DNA of 64,000 nucleotides from Myroides profundi (GTDB lineage Bacteria > Bacteroidota > Bacteroidia > Flavobacteriales > Flavobacteriaceae), in assembly GCF_000833025.1 (NCBI RefSeq), contig NZ_CP010817.1, forward strand, positions 4,000,535-4,064,534, in the 5' to 3' direction. The notes under the pieces were generated by a model. The model made no database searches, was not told the origin of the DNA, and saw nothing but the letters and a program-made list of their open reading frames with translations. Position 1 is the stretch's first letter. Every line of letters starts with the position of its first letter. Position numbers and translations under genes: made by a program. Below, in pieces: positions 16,828 through 26,434 of the stretch.

Positions 16828-19314
16828 CTAGAAGCTCTTCTTCACTCCTATCATAATACCGTCTTTAGCAAACGTCCCTCCTTGATAAGAGCGTACATAG
16901 TCTATACGGAAGAAATTAATCTTACCAAATCCGAAATTAGACAGACCTGCTGTAAACTCGTGATATGGCTTTATATCGCTTACCATCGCATTGTGGTAGC
17001 CCAATACTACATTCCATCCAGTCTCTCTTAATAATGGAACCTTATTAATCAAGAATCCCTTAAAATCATACTCAAAATGACTCTCTACATAAGACTTATT
17101 CGTACTCAGAGCATAATATGGCAATAAGTTAAACGAGGTCAATCTATCATTCGTTATATTCAGATGAGTCTCGTTACCTGTGAAGTGTTTTCTATCCACA
17201 TAAGAGATACCATCAGCTCCAAAATATTTACCCATCAATACATTATACTCGAATCTCCCTTTATTGCTCACCGTTAGTCCTTGACTAAACCTAGCTTCTA
17301 GTTTATCATACTCTAATCCTTTCTCACTACCACTGAATCCCTTTTCATAGTTCATCTCTATCAGAGGATAACTAGGATTGCGCATATAGATACGCTTGTC
17401 AGGATAGCTTACATAGTTCATGCCTAAGGATAGCGTAGTACCTACTCTAAACTTGTATAGATGATGATTCGTGATCGGGCTACTGTTCATATCTAGAGGA
17501 GCTAACGGATCATTAGAGGTATAAGCTCTACTACCCTTATAAAATGAGCCATTCGCATTATTATACAGCGGACTTCTATCCTCATACCCTATGGCACTGT
17601 GTACTTTTAGAGCTTCATTGAAGAACTGACCGTAATACCCCACATACACATCATTGTGATTATAGTACTTCGCATAGTTCTTTCTCATTAATAGGGAGAA
17701 TGCAGTATTCAGTAGCTCAGGTATATTCTCCTTATTATACTGTTCTATCTTACTTCCTCCTTCTATATATACCGCTGACTTAGATGCTCCCTTAAACTGA
17801 CGCAATAGCTTTCCATACACTCTCAACCTATCAGAGGCAAACCCGTAGTCAAAACTAGCTTTACCATACGTATACCCTATCTTATCCTTATCGTAAATAG
17901 AACCATACATATCCGTCTTCATATTGAACCCCTGCACAGTATTAAATCCAGGTTTATCCATCCCTATTAATCCTGTGTAGCCGATACTATACTTATTATC
18001 TTCTCCTCTATAGTTATATCCCCCAAACACATCACCTACTTTAAATCTATTGTGCTTTTTGCGGATACTATCTTTATACACAGGAGACTCTTTCACTAAT
18101 CTTATACTATCCTTCACGCGATAATCATTCAACTCCTCTTCTGACAAAGCAAATAATCTATTCTCTTTCCAGAAATCATCCCCTTTCTTATTCACATCCT
18201 TCGCAAAGGATAAAATCTCTTTATCAAAGCTCGCTCTAGTGAAATTAGGTGTGAAGTTATAGTTGTTAAACACACTTAAGAAAACCGCTTGTATCCTTAC
18301 TCCTAATGCTCCAAAGACTAAGTCAAGGTTCTGCGAGCGCTTCACCCAGCTCTTATTCTCCTCATTATAACTAAAGTTCTGACTCACATTGATCTCTTCT
18401 ATTAGTGGCTGCTGTACACTTACTCCTGTTACTTTTAAGTCTATACCATAGATAGCCCCTATCCCATCTACTAAGTAGAGATCACCTGAGAACACAGGCT
18501 GAACTGATGACTTAGGCGTTACCTTGATTTTATTAATCAATACCCCTTGATCTCTGAAGGTAGCCGCTAGCGTGTACTTATAGTATGAGAACGCTACATC
18601 TGCTATCGGAGAAATTAGTTTAGTATCCATATCTCCGATCACGATATGATTATCATAGAAGTCATAGAAGGACTCATCCGCAGTATTAAAGCTATATCCA
18701 CTATTACTCCCACTCACCTTAGACGCGATGATATGCTCCTTTAGTTTATGTGGTTTTTGGTACTTTAGGCTAGACACTGTTTCTGACAGATACACTATCC
18801 CTCTACCTAGTGAATCCACACCAGATAATCCACTGCCATTCACCTGTACCTTCTTTTGAAAAAACTTAGACATCTTCAGCGTCTTCAGCATCCCTTTAGA
18901 GTAAAAATCTGCAGTGAAAGCAGACATTCCCTCTGTATTCTTCTGCTTGTTCTTTATCGCTAGACGGATCAGATCATCTGCAGGATTCTTACCTGCTGTG
19001 ATCACGATATCTTCTAGTATGAAGTCTTCAGACTCTAGCACTACATTTACCTCTTGGGCAGCACCAGTATAGGTAATATTCTTTCGCAGCGTCTTATAGC
19101 CTAAGAATTGATATACGATTGTATACTCCCCCTTCTGAGGTAAGCTCAACTCATATAGTCCTTGTTCATTACTTATTGTATTCTGTTGGCTTTTTTCTAG
19201 ATACACCGTAGTATAACTAATGGGCTTACCCTCTGTGTCTTTTATACTCCCTTTTAGTTGGCCAAATACAGTCAAGCCAACTAGAAGCATAAAAAGTGTA
19301 ACAAATTGTTTCAT
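16828..19314 (-). CDS. DUF5686 family outer-membrane protein with carboxypeptidase-like regulatory domain
   Basis: An 828-residue exported protein: signal peptide (MKQFVTLFMLLVGLTVFGQ), an N-terminal CarboxypepD_reg-like beta-sandwich (about residues 20-95, GSIKDTEGKPISYTTVYLEKS), then a long DUF5686 region that ends in beta-barrel-like strands with terminal Phe (GVKKSF). Architecture resembles TonB-dependent receptors, but no plug domain or TonB box is evident. Bacteroidota carry several such proteins of unknown transport role. It is monocistronic. Confidence 0.85.
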   Translation of the reverse strand: MKQFVTLFMLLVGLTVFGQLKGSIKDTEGKPISYTTVYLEKSQQNTISNEQGLYELSLPQKGEYTIVYQFLGYKTLRKNITYTGAAQEVNVVLESEDFILEDIVITAGKNPADDLIRLAIKNKQKNTEGMSAFTADFYSKGMLKTLKMSKFFQKKVQVNGSGLSGVDSLGRGIVYLSETVSSLKYQKPHKLKEHIIASKVSGSNSGYSFNTADESFYDFYDNHIVIGDMDTKLISPIADVAFSYYKYTLAATFRDQGVLINKIKVTPKSSVQPVFSGDLYLVDGIGAIYGIDLKVTGVSVQQPLIEEINVSQNFSYNEENKSWVKRSQNLDLVFGALGVRIQAVFLSVFNNYNFTPNFTRASFDKEILSFAKDVNKKGDDFWKENRLFALSEEELNDYRVKDSIRLVKESPVYKDSIRKKHNRFKVGDVFGGYNYRGEDNKYSIGYTGLIGMDKPGFNTVQGFNMKTDMYGSIYDKDKIGYTYGKASFDYGFASDRLRVYGKLLRQFKGASKSAVYIEGGSKIEQYNKENIPELLNTAFSLLMRKNYAKYYNHNDVYVGYYGQFFNEALKVHSAIGYEDRSPLYNNANGSFYKGSRAYTSNDPLAPLDMNSSPITNHHLYKFRVGTTLSLGMNYVSYPDKRIYMRNPSYPLIEMNYEKGFSGSEKGLEYDKLEARFSQGLTVSNKGRFEYNVLMGKYFGADGISYVDRKHFTGNETHLNITNDRLTSFNLLPYYALSTNKSYVESHFEYDFKGFLINKVPLLRETGWNVVLGYHNAMVSDIKPYHEFTAGLSNFGFGKINFFRIDYVRSYQGGTFAKDGIMIGVKKSF

Positions 19315-19611
19315 TGGTTAGGTTTTGTTTAATAGTAACTATTAGACATTGTATTTATTACATTGTTACACCTTGACCATGATATTATACTAAATAACAG
19401 AACACCTCATACAGTCTTCATACCTCATCACATCGCTAACCTTCATATTCATTGACTTCATACCACTATATCCTCTCACAGAATAAGACAATACCTAAGT
19501 AGAGAAAGTTCTAAAGCGTTAATTAACTGTAAAAGAATTAGTCATTATAACATTAAATACACCTTTAACTCATTCTCTTTTGTATTTTTGTCAGTTCAAA
19601 CTAAACTACCT
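19315..19611. other. Intergenic region, divergent starts
   Basis: About 300 bases between the divergent DUF5686 and reductase genes. Apart from the TATTTTTG box at its right end it is AT-rich, with a few repeated CTTCATAcC-type words around 19420-19475. I see no gene, RNA or strong hairpin. Confidence 0.6.
19583..19590 (+). promoter_or_regulatory. Putative -7 promoter box (TATTTTTG)
   Basis: TAnnTTTG match 21 bases upstream of the ATG at 19612. It covers the in-frame TTG at 19588, so that codon is unlikely to be the start. Confidence 0.5.
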
Positions 19612-20664
19612 ATGTCAAGATTCAACCTATTAACTGTAAAAGAAGTTCGCAGAGAAACTCCTAATGCAGTATCAATAGCATTTGATATTCCTGCCAACCT
19701 AAAAGAGGAATTTGCATTCACAGCAGGTCAATATCTTAATATTAAACACCAACACGAAGGGAAAGAGATCCGTAGAGCTTACTCTATCTGCTCTACTCCT
19801 ACTAGTGGAGAAGTACGTGTAGCAGTAAAAAAAGTAGAACACGGTGTGTTCTCTACTTTTGCAAACGAAACACTGAAAGCAGGTGACCAACTAGAAGTAG
19901 AGAATCCAGAAGGAAGATTCACTTTTGAGCCTAGCGCTTCAGTAGCTAATAACTATGCAGCCTTTGCAGCTGGTAGTGGTATCACTCCTGTGATGTCTAT
20001 ACTAAAAACAGTATTAGAGCAAGAGCCTAACAGCAAGTTCGTACTAGTATACGGTAATAAAAATGCGGAAGAGACTATCTTCCACGACGAATTATACAAA
20101 CTACAAGAACAATACGCAGAGCGTCTATTCATCCACTTCGTTTACTCTCGTATTAGAGAGAACGATTCTATCTTCGGACGTATAGATAAAGCAGCGATCA
20201 ACTTCGTAGTAAACAACAAACACAAAGAAAAAGAGTTCGCTCGTTTCTTCTTATGTGGTCCAGAAGACATGATCGATACTGTAAGTGCTACTCTACAAGA
20301 TAGAGGTGTTGCAAAAGACAAAATCGCTTTTGAGATCTTCACTCCTAACACAGATGGTGTAAACCCTGTACAGGCAGAAGGAGGTACTACTAAGGTGACT
20401 GCGCTAGTAGATGATGAAGAAGCTAGCTTCGAGATGCCGAAGAGTGAAGTATTACTAAACGGTGTACTTAAAGCAGGTATAGATGCTCCATACTCATGTC
20501 AGGGAGGTATCTGTAGCTCATGTATGTGTAAGATCGTTAAAGGATCTGCTGTGATGAAGAAGAACAGCATCCTTACAGATGATGAGATAGCAGACGGACT
20601 TATCCTATCATGTCAAGCTATCGTTACATCAGACGAAATCTATGTAGACTACGACGATATATAA
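19612..20664 (+). CDS. PaaE-type FAD/2Fe-2S oxidoreductase
   Basis: A 350-residue class IA-like electron-transfer reductase: FAD domain (RAYSICSTP near residue 54), NAD(P)H domain (AAGSGITPVMS and CGPEDMID) and a C-terminal plant-type 2Fe-2S ferredoxin domain with CQGGICSSCMC and a later Cys (LSCQA). Domain order matches PaaE of the phenylacetyl-CoA epoxidase and related ferredoxin-NADP reductases. No paa genes are adjacent, so the electron acceptor is unknown. It is monocistronic with its own promoter box and terminator. Confidence 0.88.
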   Translation: MSRFNLLTVKEVRRETPNAVSIAFDIPANLKEEFAFTAGQYLNIKHQHEGKEIRRAYSICSTPTSGEVRVAVKKVEHGVFSTFANETLKAGDQLEVENPEGRFTFEPSASVANNYAAFAAGSGITPVMSILKTVLEQEPNSKFVLVYGNKNAEETIFHDELYKLQEQYAERLFIHFVYSRIRENDSIFGRIDKAAINFVVNNKHKEKEFARFFLCGPEDMIDTVSATLQDRGVAKDKIAFEIFTPNTDGVNPVQAEGGTTKVTALVDDEEASFEMPKSEVLLNGVLKAGIDAPYSCQGGICSSCMCKIVKGSAVMKKNSILTDDEIADGLILSCQAIVTSDEIYVDYDDI

Positions 20665-20683
20665 TAGATATACGATATAATCT

Positions 20684-20713
20684 AAGCTCTCCCACAGTGG
20701 AGAGCTTTTTTTT
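20684..20713 (+). terminator. Rho-independent terminator after the PaaE-type gene
   Basis: Stem AAGCTCTCC/GGAGAGCTT with a 6-base loop, followed by a T8 tract. Confidence 0.9.
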
Positions 20714-20728
20714 GCGATAATACTCCGA

Positions 20729-20835
20729 GGTGATAGCCTATTGCTCCCTATATGATAGGCTAGTGATAGGCTATTTTTGGTACTTTTAAGCCGACCAAAT
20801 GCCCATCACTAGCCGACCACATGCCGACCATCCCA
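20729..20835. repeat. Hairpin repeat, copy A (second copy at 59157-59240)
   Basis: The core contains GGCTAGTGATAGGC (20758-20771) and its near-perfect complement GCCCATCACTAGCC (20801-20814), so it can fold into a 14-bp stem with one G-U pair. The loop and the 3' flank carry three GCCGACC words. Copy B at 59157-59240 shares the stem, the TTTTAAGCCGA.CAAATGCCC segment and the GCCGACC words. Only these two copies are visible. It resembles a REP-type or structured intergenic repeat; I cannot name a family. Confidence 0.7.
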
Positions 20836-20931
20836 TAAAAAAAGGTAATAAAAGCACATTTAATATTTTAGAAATAACACGCAGATTGCAAATCCGTACC
20901 GAGATATAAAACACATTACAATAACACAATA

Positions 20932-20971
20932 AAAAAGAGCTGTACGAAGCATTATACTTCATACAGCCCTA
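20932..20971 (-). terminator. Terminator of the arginine operon
   Basis: On the minus strand, AGGGCTGTATGAAG pairs with CTTCGTACAGCTCT (G-U pairs allowed) across a 7-base loop, followed by six T's; it lies 80 bases beyond the argH stop. Confidence 0.8.
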
Positions 20972-21050
20972 AATCAATTATAGTTAACAGTGATAAATTA
21001 ATAAATAGCAAGAGGCTCTCCCACCGCGTGGAAAAGCCTCTTTCAATCTA

Positions 21051-22382
21051 TCACAACACTAAACTTACTAGTTTCTCATTTACTTGGTCAAAGTTGAATG
21101 ACGTGTATACACGGTCAAACTCTCCTTCGATTGCTTCATTCATCAGGTTACCTACACTACCTTCGTGTGTATGGTTTACCTCTTTTGACGGTTGATAAGT
21201 ACCTGCCTCTATCGACAGCCCTATCTCTTTATATGCTTCTCTAAAAGGTATCCCCTTTAGTACATAGTCATTCACTACCTCAACGCTAAACAAATAGTCG
21301 TATTTCGGATCGCTTAATATCTCTTTATTCACCTCTATATTGTCCAACATCAATTTCAGAATATCTAAACATTCTTTCAATGAAGTGAAAGCTGGGAACA
21401 AGTTCTCTTTTAACAACTGAAGATCTCTGTGGTACCCAGAAGGCAAATTAGTAGTCATTAAGGCTATTTCGTTAGGCAAGGCTTGTATCTTATTACATCT
21501 TGAACGAATAAGCTCTAGAACGTCTGGATTCTTCTTATGTGGCATAATGCTCGAACCTGTAGTCAAATGATCTGGGAATTTGATAAAGCCCATGTTCTGA
21601 CTCATATACAAGCATCCATCCATCGCGAACTTAGCTAAAGTAGCTGCAATAGCACTTAACCCTTGTGCTAAGATACGCTCTGTCTTCCCCCTGCCCATCT
21701 GTGCATAGACTACATTATAATTCATAGACTGAAAGCCTAATAAGTCTGTAGTCATCTGTCTGTTTAGTGGAAATGATGAACCATAACCTGCAGCTGAACC
21801 CAATGGGTTCTTATTCGTAACCTTCCACGCAGCTAGCATCATCTCTAAATCGTCTACAAGGCTCTCTGCATACGCCCCAAACCACAAGCCAAATGACGAA
21901 GGCATTGCGATTTGTAAATGCGTATAGCCAGGCAGTAAAACATCTTTATACTGATTACTCAATTGCTGTAGTGTATCAAATACTTCCTTCGTCTTAGTGA
22001 CTATCTCCTCTATCTCATGGCGAAAATAAAGTTTAAGATCTACTAATACTTGGTCGTTTCTAGAACGTCCTGAATGTATCTTCTTACCAGCCTCACCTAT
22101 TCTCCTAGTCAATAATAACTCTACTTGAGAGTGTATGTCTTCTACATCATCTTCTATCTCGAATTGACCAGCTAATATCTCTTGGTATATCTGTTTTAAT
22201 TCTTTTTGAATAAGGACTAAGTCTTCTGACTCTAATAATCCTATACTTTCTAACATCTGTGTATGTGCTAGTGACCCCATAACGTCAAATGCCGCTAGGT
22301 TCATATCTAACACTCTATCTTGTCCTACTGTGAAGGTATCTACATTACTATCTACAGTAGTGTTTTTTTGCCATAATTTCAT
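21051..22382 (-). CDS. argH: Argininosuccinate lyase
   Basis: A 443-residue member of the fumarase/aspartase superfamily, splitting argininosuccinate to arginine and fumarate. It shows the family signature GSSIMPHKKNPD (catalytic Ser loop), SGRSRNDQV and TVGQDR. It is slightly shorter than the typical ~460 residues at the C-terminus, as in other Bacteroidota. It is the last gene of the arginine operon, 3 bases after the deacylase gene. Confidence 0.96.
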   Translation of the reverse strand: MKLWQKNTTVDSNVDTFTVGQDRVLDMNLAAFDVMGSLAHTQMLESIGLLESEDLVLIQKELKQIYQEILAGQFEIEDDVEDIHSQVELLLTRRIGEAGKKIHSGRSRNDQVLVDLKLYFRHEIEEIVTKTKEVFDTLQQLSNQYKDVLLPGYTHLQIAMPSSFGLWFGAYAESLVDDLEMMLAAWKVTNKNPLGSAAGYGSSFPLNRQMTTDLLGFQSMNYNVVYAQMGRGKTERILAQGLSAIAATLAKFAMDGCLYMSQNMGFIKFPDHLTTGSSIMPHKKNPDVLELIRSRCNKIQALPNEIALMTTNLPSGYHRDLQLLKENLFPAFTSLKECLDILKLMLDNIEVNKEILSDPKYDYLFSVEVVNDYVLKGIPFREAYKEIGLSIEAGTYQPSKEVNHTHEGSVGNLMNEAIEGEFDRVYTSFNFDQVNEKLVSLVL

Positions 22383-22385
22383 TTG

Positions 22386-23444
22386 CTACACGATTTGCGT
22401 TAACATCTCTATATACAAGGCTATTCCCTCTTCTATCTCCTTTACATAGACGAATTCGTCTGCTGTATGTGAGCGAGCAGAGTCGCCAGGTCCACACTTA
22501 AGCGATGGAATACTTAACAAGGCTTGGTCACTCGTAGTAGGTGAGCCATAGGTCTCTCTACCTAGTGCTATACCCGCCTGTACGATAGGGTGATCTTTAG
22601 CTATAGACGAAGGCTTTAATCGAGTAGAGCGCGCATTGACCTCACAATCTACATGCTGTCTCACCATCTCTAATACTTCTTCGTTTGTATAAGCATCTGT
22701 CACACGTACATCTACTACAAAATCACAAGTAGAAGGCACCACATTATGCTGTGTACCAGCATTGATCATCGTTACACTCATCTTGATCGGTCCAAACTCC
22801 TCAGATACCTTAGGGAACTGATAGGTATTAAACCACTCTATATCTTTTATTGCTTTAAATATCGCATTGTCTCCTTCATTACGCGCTGCATGTCCTGAGC
22901 GCCCATGAGCTACACAATCGAGTACCATTAGTCCACGTTCTGCTACAGCTAAGTGCATTTGTGTAGGTTCTCCTACGATAGCGAATTCTAATTCACCTAA
23001 TTTAGGTATTACAAATTCTAAGCCATCATTCCCTGATATCTCTTCTTCTGCCGTAGCAGCGATACAGAAGTTATACTTCATCCCCTCTTTCTCATAGAAG
23101 TGAAGAAATGTAGCGATTAAAGAGACCAAGCACCCTCCAGCATCATTACTCCCCAATCCGAACAACTTGCCATCTATAATCTCAGGCTTAAACGGGTCAC
23201 GAGTATAGTCTTTATTTGGTCTCACGGTATCGTGGTGAGAGTTCAATAAGATTGTAGGCTTACTCGGATCATAGTGCTTATTAAACGCCCATACATTAAA
23301 AAGCTCTCGGTGAATAGCTACTCCATGAGACTCTAAAAAGTTAGCGATTAGATCAGAAGTCAAGTGCTCTTCTTTACTAAAAGATGGAGATGCTATAAGG
23401 CTTTCTAATAAAGCTATTGCCTGTTGTGATAAGTTGTCTTTCAT
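22386..23444 (-). CDS. argE: M20 family N-acyl-ornithine/citrulline deacylase
   Basis: A 352-residue dizinc peptidase-family M20 amidohydrolase: metal ligands in NSHHDTV (His) and GSNDAGG (bridging Asp), catalytic Glu pair ATAEEE, and GEPT. In a pathway that uses an acylornithine transcarbamylase, the substrate is expected to be N-acylcitrulline (acetyl or succinyl) and not acetylornithine. Which acyl group is used cannot be read from this protein. It lies between argB and argH with tight spacing. Confidence 0.9.
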   Translation of the reverse strand: MKDNLSQQAIALLESLIASPSFSKEEHLTSDLIANFLESHGVAIHRELFNVWAFNKHYDPSKPTILLNSHHDTVRPNKDYTRDPFKPEIIDGKLFGLGSNDAGGCLVSLIATFLHFYEKEGMKYNFCIAATAEEEISGNDGLEFVIPKLGELEFAIVGEPTQMHLAVAERGLMVLDCVAHGRSGHAARNEGDNAIFKAIKDIEWFNTYQFPKVSEEFGPIKMSVTMINAGTQHNVVPSTCDFVVDVRVTDAYTNEEVLEMVRQHVDCEVNARSTRLKPSSIAKDHPIVQAGIALGRETYGSPTTSDQALLSIPSLKCGPGDSARSHTADEFVYVKEIEEGIALYIEMLTQIV

Positions 23445-23487
23445 TGTGGTTTTATATAGTTATGGGTAGTTGTCTTGTTATATTATA

Positions 23488-24267
23488 TTAGAGTTGAATC
23501 GTAGTACCAGCTTTTATATCTAATAGATCTTCTGCTTTCTTGATACATACCTTATCTACTCCTTGGTTGACAGCCGCCAAAGCATTCTCTATCTTTGGCA
23601 ACATACCATCAGCTATCACCCCTTGTTGTTTTAGTTGTGTAAAGTTCTCTTGATTAATGGTATTGATCACAGAGTTCTCATCGTTAATGTCTTGCAGTAC
23701 CCCTTTGCGCTCAAAGCAATATACTAAGGCTACTTTATACTTAGTAGCGAGAGCAACGGCTATATTAGAGGTAATAGTATCTGCATTGGTATTTAGTAGT
23801 TGGCCTTCCTTATCAGCCGTAATCGCAGAGAAAACAAGATTAATCCCTATCTCTAACAATTGTTGTAATCGAACCACATTCACATCGCTTGCTTCAAAGT
23901 CCCCTACATAACCATAGTCTATCGGCTCAGTAGGGCGTTTATGACTCTGTATCAGCTTAGCGTCTGCTCCTGAGATTCCCATCGCATCACAACCTCTTGC
24001 TTGAAGTTGAGCTGTGATTTGTTTGTTTATTAAACCCGCATACACCATTACAGCTATAGGCAACATCGCTTCGTCAGTGATACGACGCCCATTGACCATC
24101 TGAGTTTCTATCCCTAACTGCGCAGCCATACGCGTAGCTAATTTACCTCCACCATGTACTAAGACCTTAGGGCCTTCTATACGAGCATAGATGTCTAAAA
24201 AAGCGTTTAACGCAGACTCGTCATCGACGATATTACCTCCTATCTTAATAACTGTAAGGCTTTGCAT
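23488..24267 (-). CDS. argB: Acetylglutamate kinase (N-acylglutamate kinase)
   Basis: A 259-residue amino-acid-kinase family protein: KIGGNIVD at the N-terminus, VHGGGKLATRMA, and NADTITSNIAVALA near the nucleotide site. It phosphorylates the gamma carboxyl of N-acetylglutamate (or its succinyl counterpart in this phylum). I do not see the extra N-terminal helix that typically goes with arginine feedback inhibition, which fits control at the level of expression. It sits 3 bases after argF'. Confidence 0.94.
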   Translation of the reverse strand: MQSLTVIKIGGNIVDDESALNAFLDIYARIEGPKVLVHGGGKLATRMAAQLGIETQMVNGRRITDEAMLPIAVMVYAGLINKQITAQLQARGCDAMGISGADAKLIQSHKRPTEPIDYGYVGDFEASDVNVVRLQQLLEIGINLVFSAITADKEGQLLNTNADTITSNIAVALATKYKVALVYCFERKGVLQDINDENSVINTINQENFTQLKQQGVIADGMLPKIENALAAVNQGVDKVCIKKAEDLLDIKAGTTIQL

Positions 24268-24270
24268 ATT

Positions 24271-25269
24271 TTATTGGTTTTTAAGCATTTCTTTTAATAC
24301 AGCTTGTGCTGCCCATACTCTGTTTCCTGCTTCTTGGATCACGATAGCATGCTCGCTATCTAATACTTCTGACGAGATCACTAAATCACGTCTAACAGGT
24401 AGGCAGTGCATTACTTTAGCTTGGTTGGTTGCTTCTAATTTATCAAGAGTTAACATCCAAGACTTATCTGTACACGTTATCTGTCCGTAGTCTTCATAAC
24501 TCGACCAGTTCTTTACATATACGAAGTCAGCATCTGCTAAAGCTTCATCCTGATTAGTAGTCACTGTAGCTCCTGCTGTAAACTCCTCTTTCAGCGTATA
24601 ACCTTCTGGATGAGTCACTACAAAGTCTACAAGACCTTCTGCCTGAGCTCTACACATCCACTCTGCGAAAGAGTTCGGTACTGCCTGTGGAAGTGCCTTA
24701 ACGTGCGGTGCCCATGTCAATACTACTTTAGGTTTTTTGCCTTGAGGTACTAATTTATCTTGTGCAGCATCATAATTATAATCGAAGTGCTCTACTATGG
24801 TGATTAAGTCTGTGAAGCTCTGTAGAGGATGTCTTGTCGCGCTCTCTAAGCTCACTACAGGTTTGCCACAGTACTTAGCGAACTTGCTAAACAATTCTTC
24901 GCTATAGTCTTCCTCAGCATCTTTTAGTCCAGGGAACGAACGAAGTCCTAATATATCACAGTACTCTCCCATCACAGCTGCAGCTTCTCTAATATGCTCT
25001 GCTGTATTTCCGTCCATCACTACGCCGTCTTTAGTCTCTAAAGCCCAACCGTCTGATGTCATATTCATCACCATTACATTCATCCCTAAGTTAGCAGCAG
25101 CCTTCTGAGTACTCATCCTTGTACGCAAACTTGGATTTAAGAATACTAAACCTATTGTTTTGTGCTTGCCAAGAGTTTCTTCTGCAAAAGGGTTTGCCTT
25201 ACACGCTAATGCGCTGTTTACTGCTTTAGATAGAGAAGGTATATCGTTAACGGAAAAAAATTGTTTCAT
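24271..25269 (-). CDS. argF': N-acylornithine carbamoyltransferase
   Basis: A 332-residue transcarbamylase of the acetyl/succinylornithine type: carbamoyl-phosphate motif SLRTR (47-51), MDGN loop, HPLQS, HCLPVRR. It is clearly closer to the Bacteroides succinylornithine enzyme than to classical ArgF. At position 90, where the Bacteroides fragilis enzyme has Pro and the Xanthomonas acetylornithine enzyme has Glu, this protein has Ala (DGNTAEH). The acyl specificity is therefore undecided. I start at ATG 25269 (MKQFFSVNDI); the upstream extension overlaps argD and is unlikely. Confidence 0.93.
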   Translation of the reverse strand: MKQFFSVNDIPSLSKAVNSALACKANPFAEETLGKHKTIGLVFLNPSLRTRMSTQKAAANLGMNVMVMNMTSDGWALETKDGVVMDGNTAEHIREAAAVMGEYCDILGLRSFPGLKDAEEDYSEELFSKFAKYCGKPVVSLESATRHPLQSFTDLITIVEHFDYNYDAAQDKLVPQGKKPKVVLTWAPHVKALPQAVPNSFAEWMCRAQAEGLVDFVVTHPEGYTLKEEFTAGATVTTNQDEALADADFVYVKNWSSYEDYGQITCTDKSWMLTLDKLEATNQAKVMHCLPVRRDLVISSEVLDSEHAIVIQEAGNRVWAAQAVLKEMLKNQ

Positions 25270-25282
25270 TGTAATTGTCTTT

Positions 25283-26422
25283 TTAGAATTGTTGTAATCT
25301 GTTGTTGAATTTATCCAAGAATAAATCTGCATCAGCTTGAGTCAGATTTAATGCTGGTAACAACCGAATTACATTAGGGCTTGCATTACCCGTGAAGATG
25401 TGGTCTTTCACTAATAGTTCTTTACGAACCTCTTTTAACTCAGGAGCAAGGTCTATTCCAATCATCAGTCCTTTTCCTCTTACTTCCTGTATCTTGTCTA
25501 ATTTCTTTAATTCATTGATTAAGTAGTTCCCTACTTGTGCTGTATTTGCCATTAGATTGTCTTGCTTCATAACCTCTAATACAGATAGGGCTGCTGCACA
25601 AGCTAAGTGGTTTCCTCCAAAAGTAGTTCCTAACTGTCCATGCCAAGGCTTAAACTGCTCTCCTATCGCTATCGCTCCGATAGGGAATCCATTCCCCATT
25701 CCTTTCGCCATCGTATAGATATCAGCACTCACTCCTCCGTCATTCACTGCGTAGAAAGAACCTGTACGTCCATATCCACACTGTACTTCGTCTGCGATAA
25801 ACACCGCATCGTACTGCGTAGTAAGACTTCTGATTTTCGCTAAGAAGCTATCTGTAGCTACTTGTATTCCTCCTACACCTTGTATTCCTTCAATAATCAC
25901 TGCTGTAACTTCATCACCGTAAGACGCGAAAGCTTGTTCAAGAGCTTGCTCATCGTTAAAAGGCAAGAACACAATGTTCTCTGTTTGATTGACTGGGGCA
26001 ACTATCTTTGGGTTATCAGTAGCAGAAACGGCAAGAGAAGTTCTCCCGTGAAAAGCTTTATCAAAAGCGATAACTTTCTTTTTACCATTATAAAAAGAAG
26101 CTAATTTTAAAGCGTTTTCATTTGCTTCTGCTCCTGAATTACACAAAAACAATTGATAATTGTCCAACCCAGCTACTTCCCCTAATAAGGCAGCTAATTG
26201 CTGCTGAAGAGGGATTTCTATAGAATTAGAATAAAATCCGATTTTGTTTAATTGGTCCGTTAATCTCGCTACATAGTGCGGATGAGTATGACCGATAGAG
26301 ATCACAGCGTGCCCTCCATATAAGTCTAAATACTCTTGACCCTTGCTGTCATATACTCTACTCCCTAATCCTTTTACAATCTCGATAGGGTTAAGTGGGT
26401 ATACATCATATAATTTCATCAT
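25283..26422 (-). CDS. argD: Acetylornithine aminotransferase (PLP)
   Basis: A 379-residue class III aminotransferase: glycine-rich GAEANENALK for PLP phosphate, IIEGIQGVGG, DEVQCGYGRTG with the PLP-contacting Asp, and MAKGMGNGFP with the Schiff-base Lys. It converts N-acylglutamate semialdehyde to N-acylornithine. Two adjacent ATG codons (26422 and 26419) are possible starts. It sits between argC and argF' in the operon. Confidence 0.94.
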   Translation of the reverse strand: MMKLYDVYPLNPIEIVKGLGSRVYDSKGQEYLDLYGGHAVISIGHTHPHYVARLTDQLNKIGFYSNSIEIPLQQQLAALLGEVAGLDNYQLFLCNSGAEANENALKLASFYNGKKKVIAFDKAFHGRTSLAVSATDNPKIVAPVNQTENIVFLPFNDEQALEQAFASYGDEVTAVIIEGIQGVGGIQVATDSFLAKIRSLTTQYDAVFIADEVQCGYGRTGSFYAVNDGGVSADIYTMAKGMGNGFPIGAIAIGEQFKPWHGQLGTTFGGNHLACAAALSVLEVMKQDNLMANTAQVGNYLINELKKLDKIQEVRGKGLMIGIDLAPELKEVRKELLVKDHIFTGNASPNVIRLLPALNLTQADADLFLDKFNNRLQQF

Positions 26423-26434
26423 AATAAATCGTTG

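Larger units (their letters stand above)
20665..21050. other. 386-base intergenic region with terminators and a hairpin repeat
   Basis: Contains the terminator of the reductase gene (20684-20713), one copy of a two-copy hairpin repeat (20729-20835), an AT-rich stretch, the arginine-operon terminator (20932-20971) and a further hairpin just after argH (about 21010-21040, AAGAGGCT...AGCCTCTT). No coding sequence is apparent. Confidence 0.7.

Noticed and set aside
20729..20835. Repeat A as part of the reductase or arginine terminators
   Set aside because: Distinct hairpins with T tracts already serve both genes, and a second copy at 59157 is not near either type of gene.
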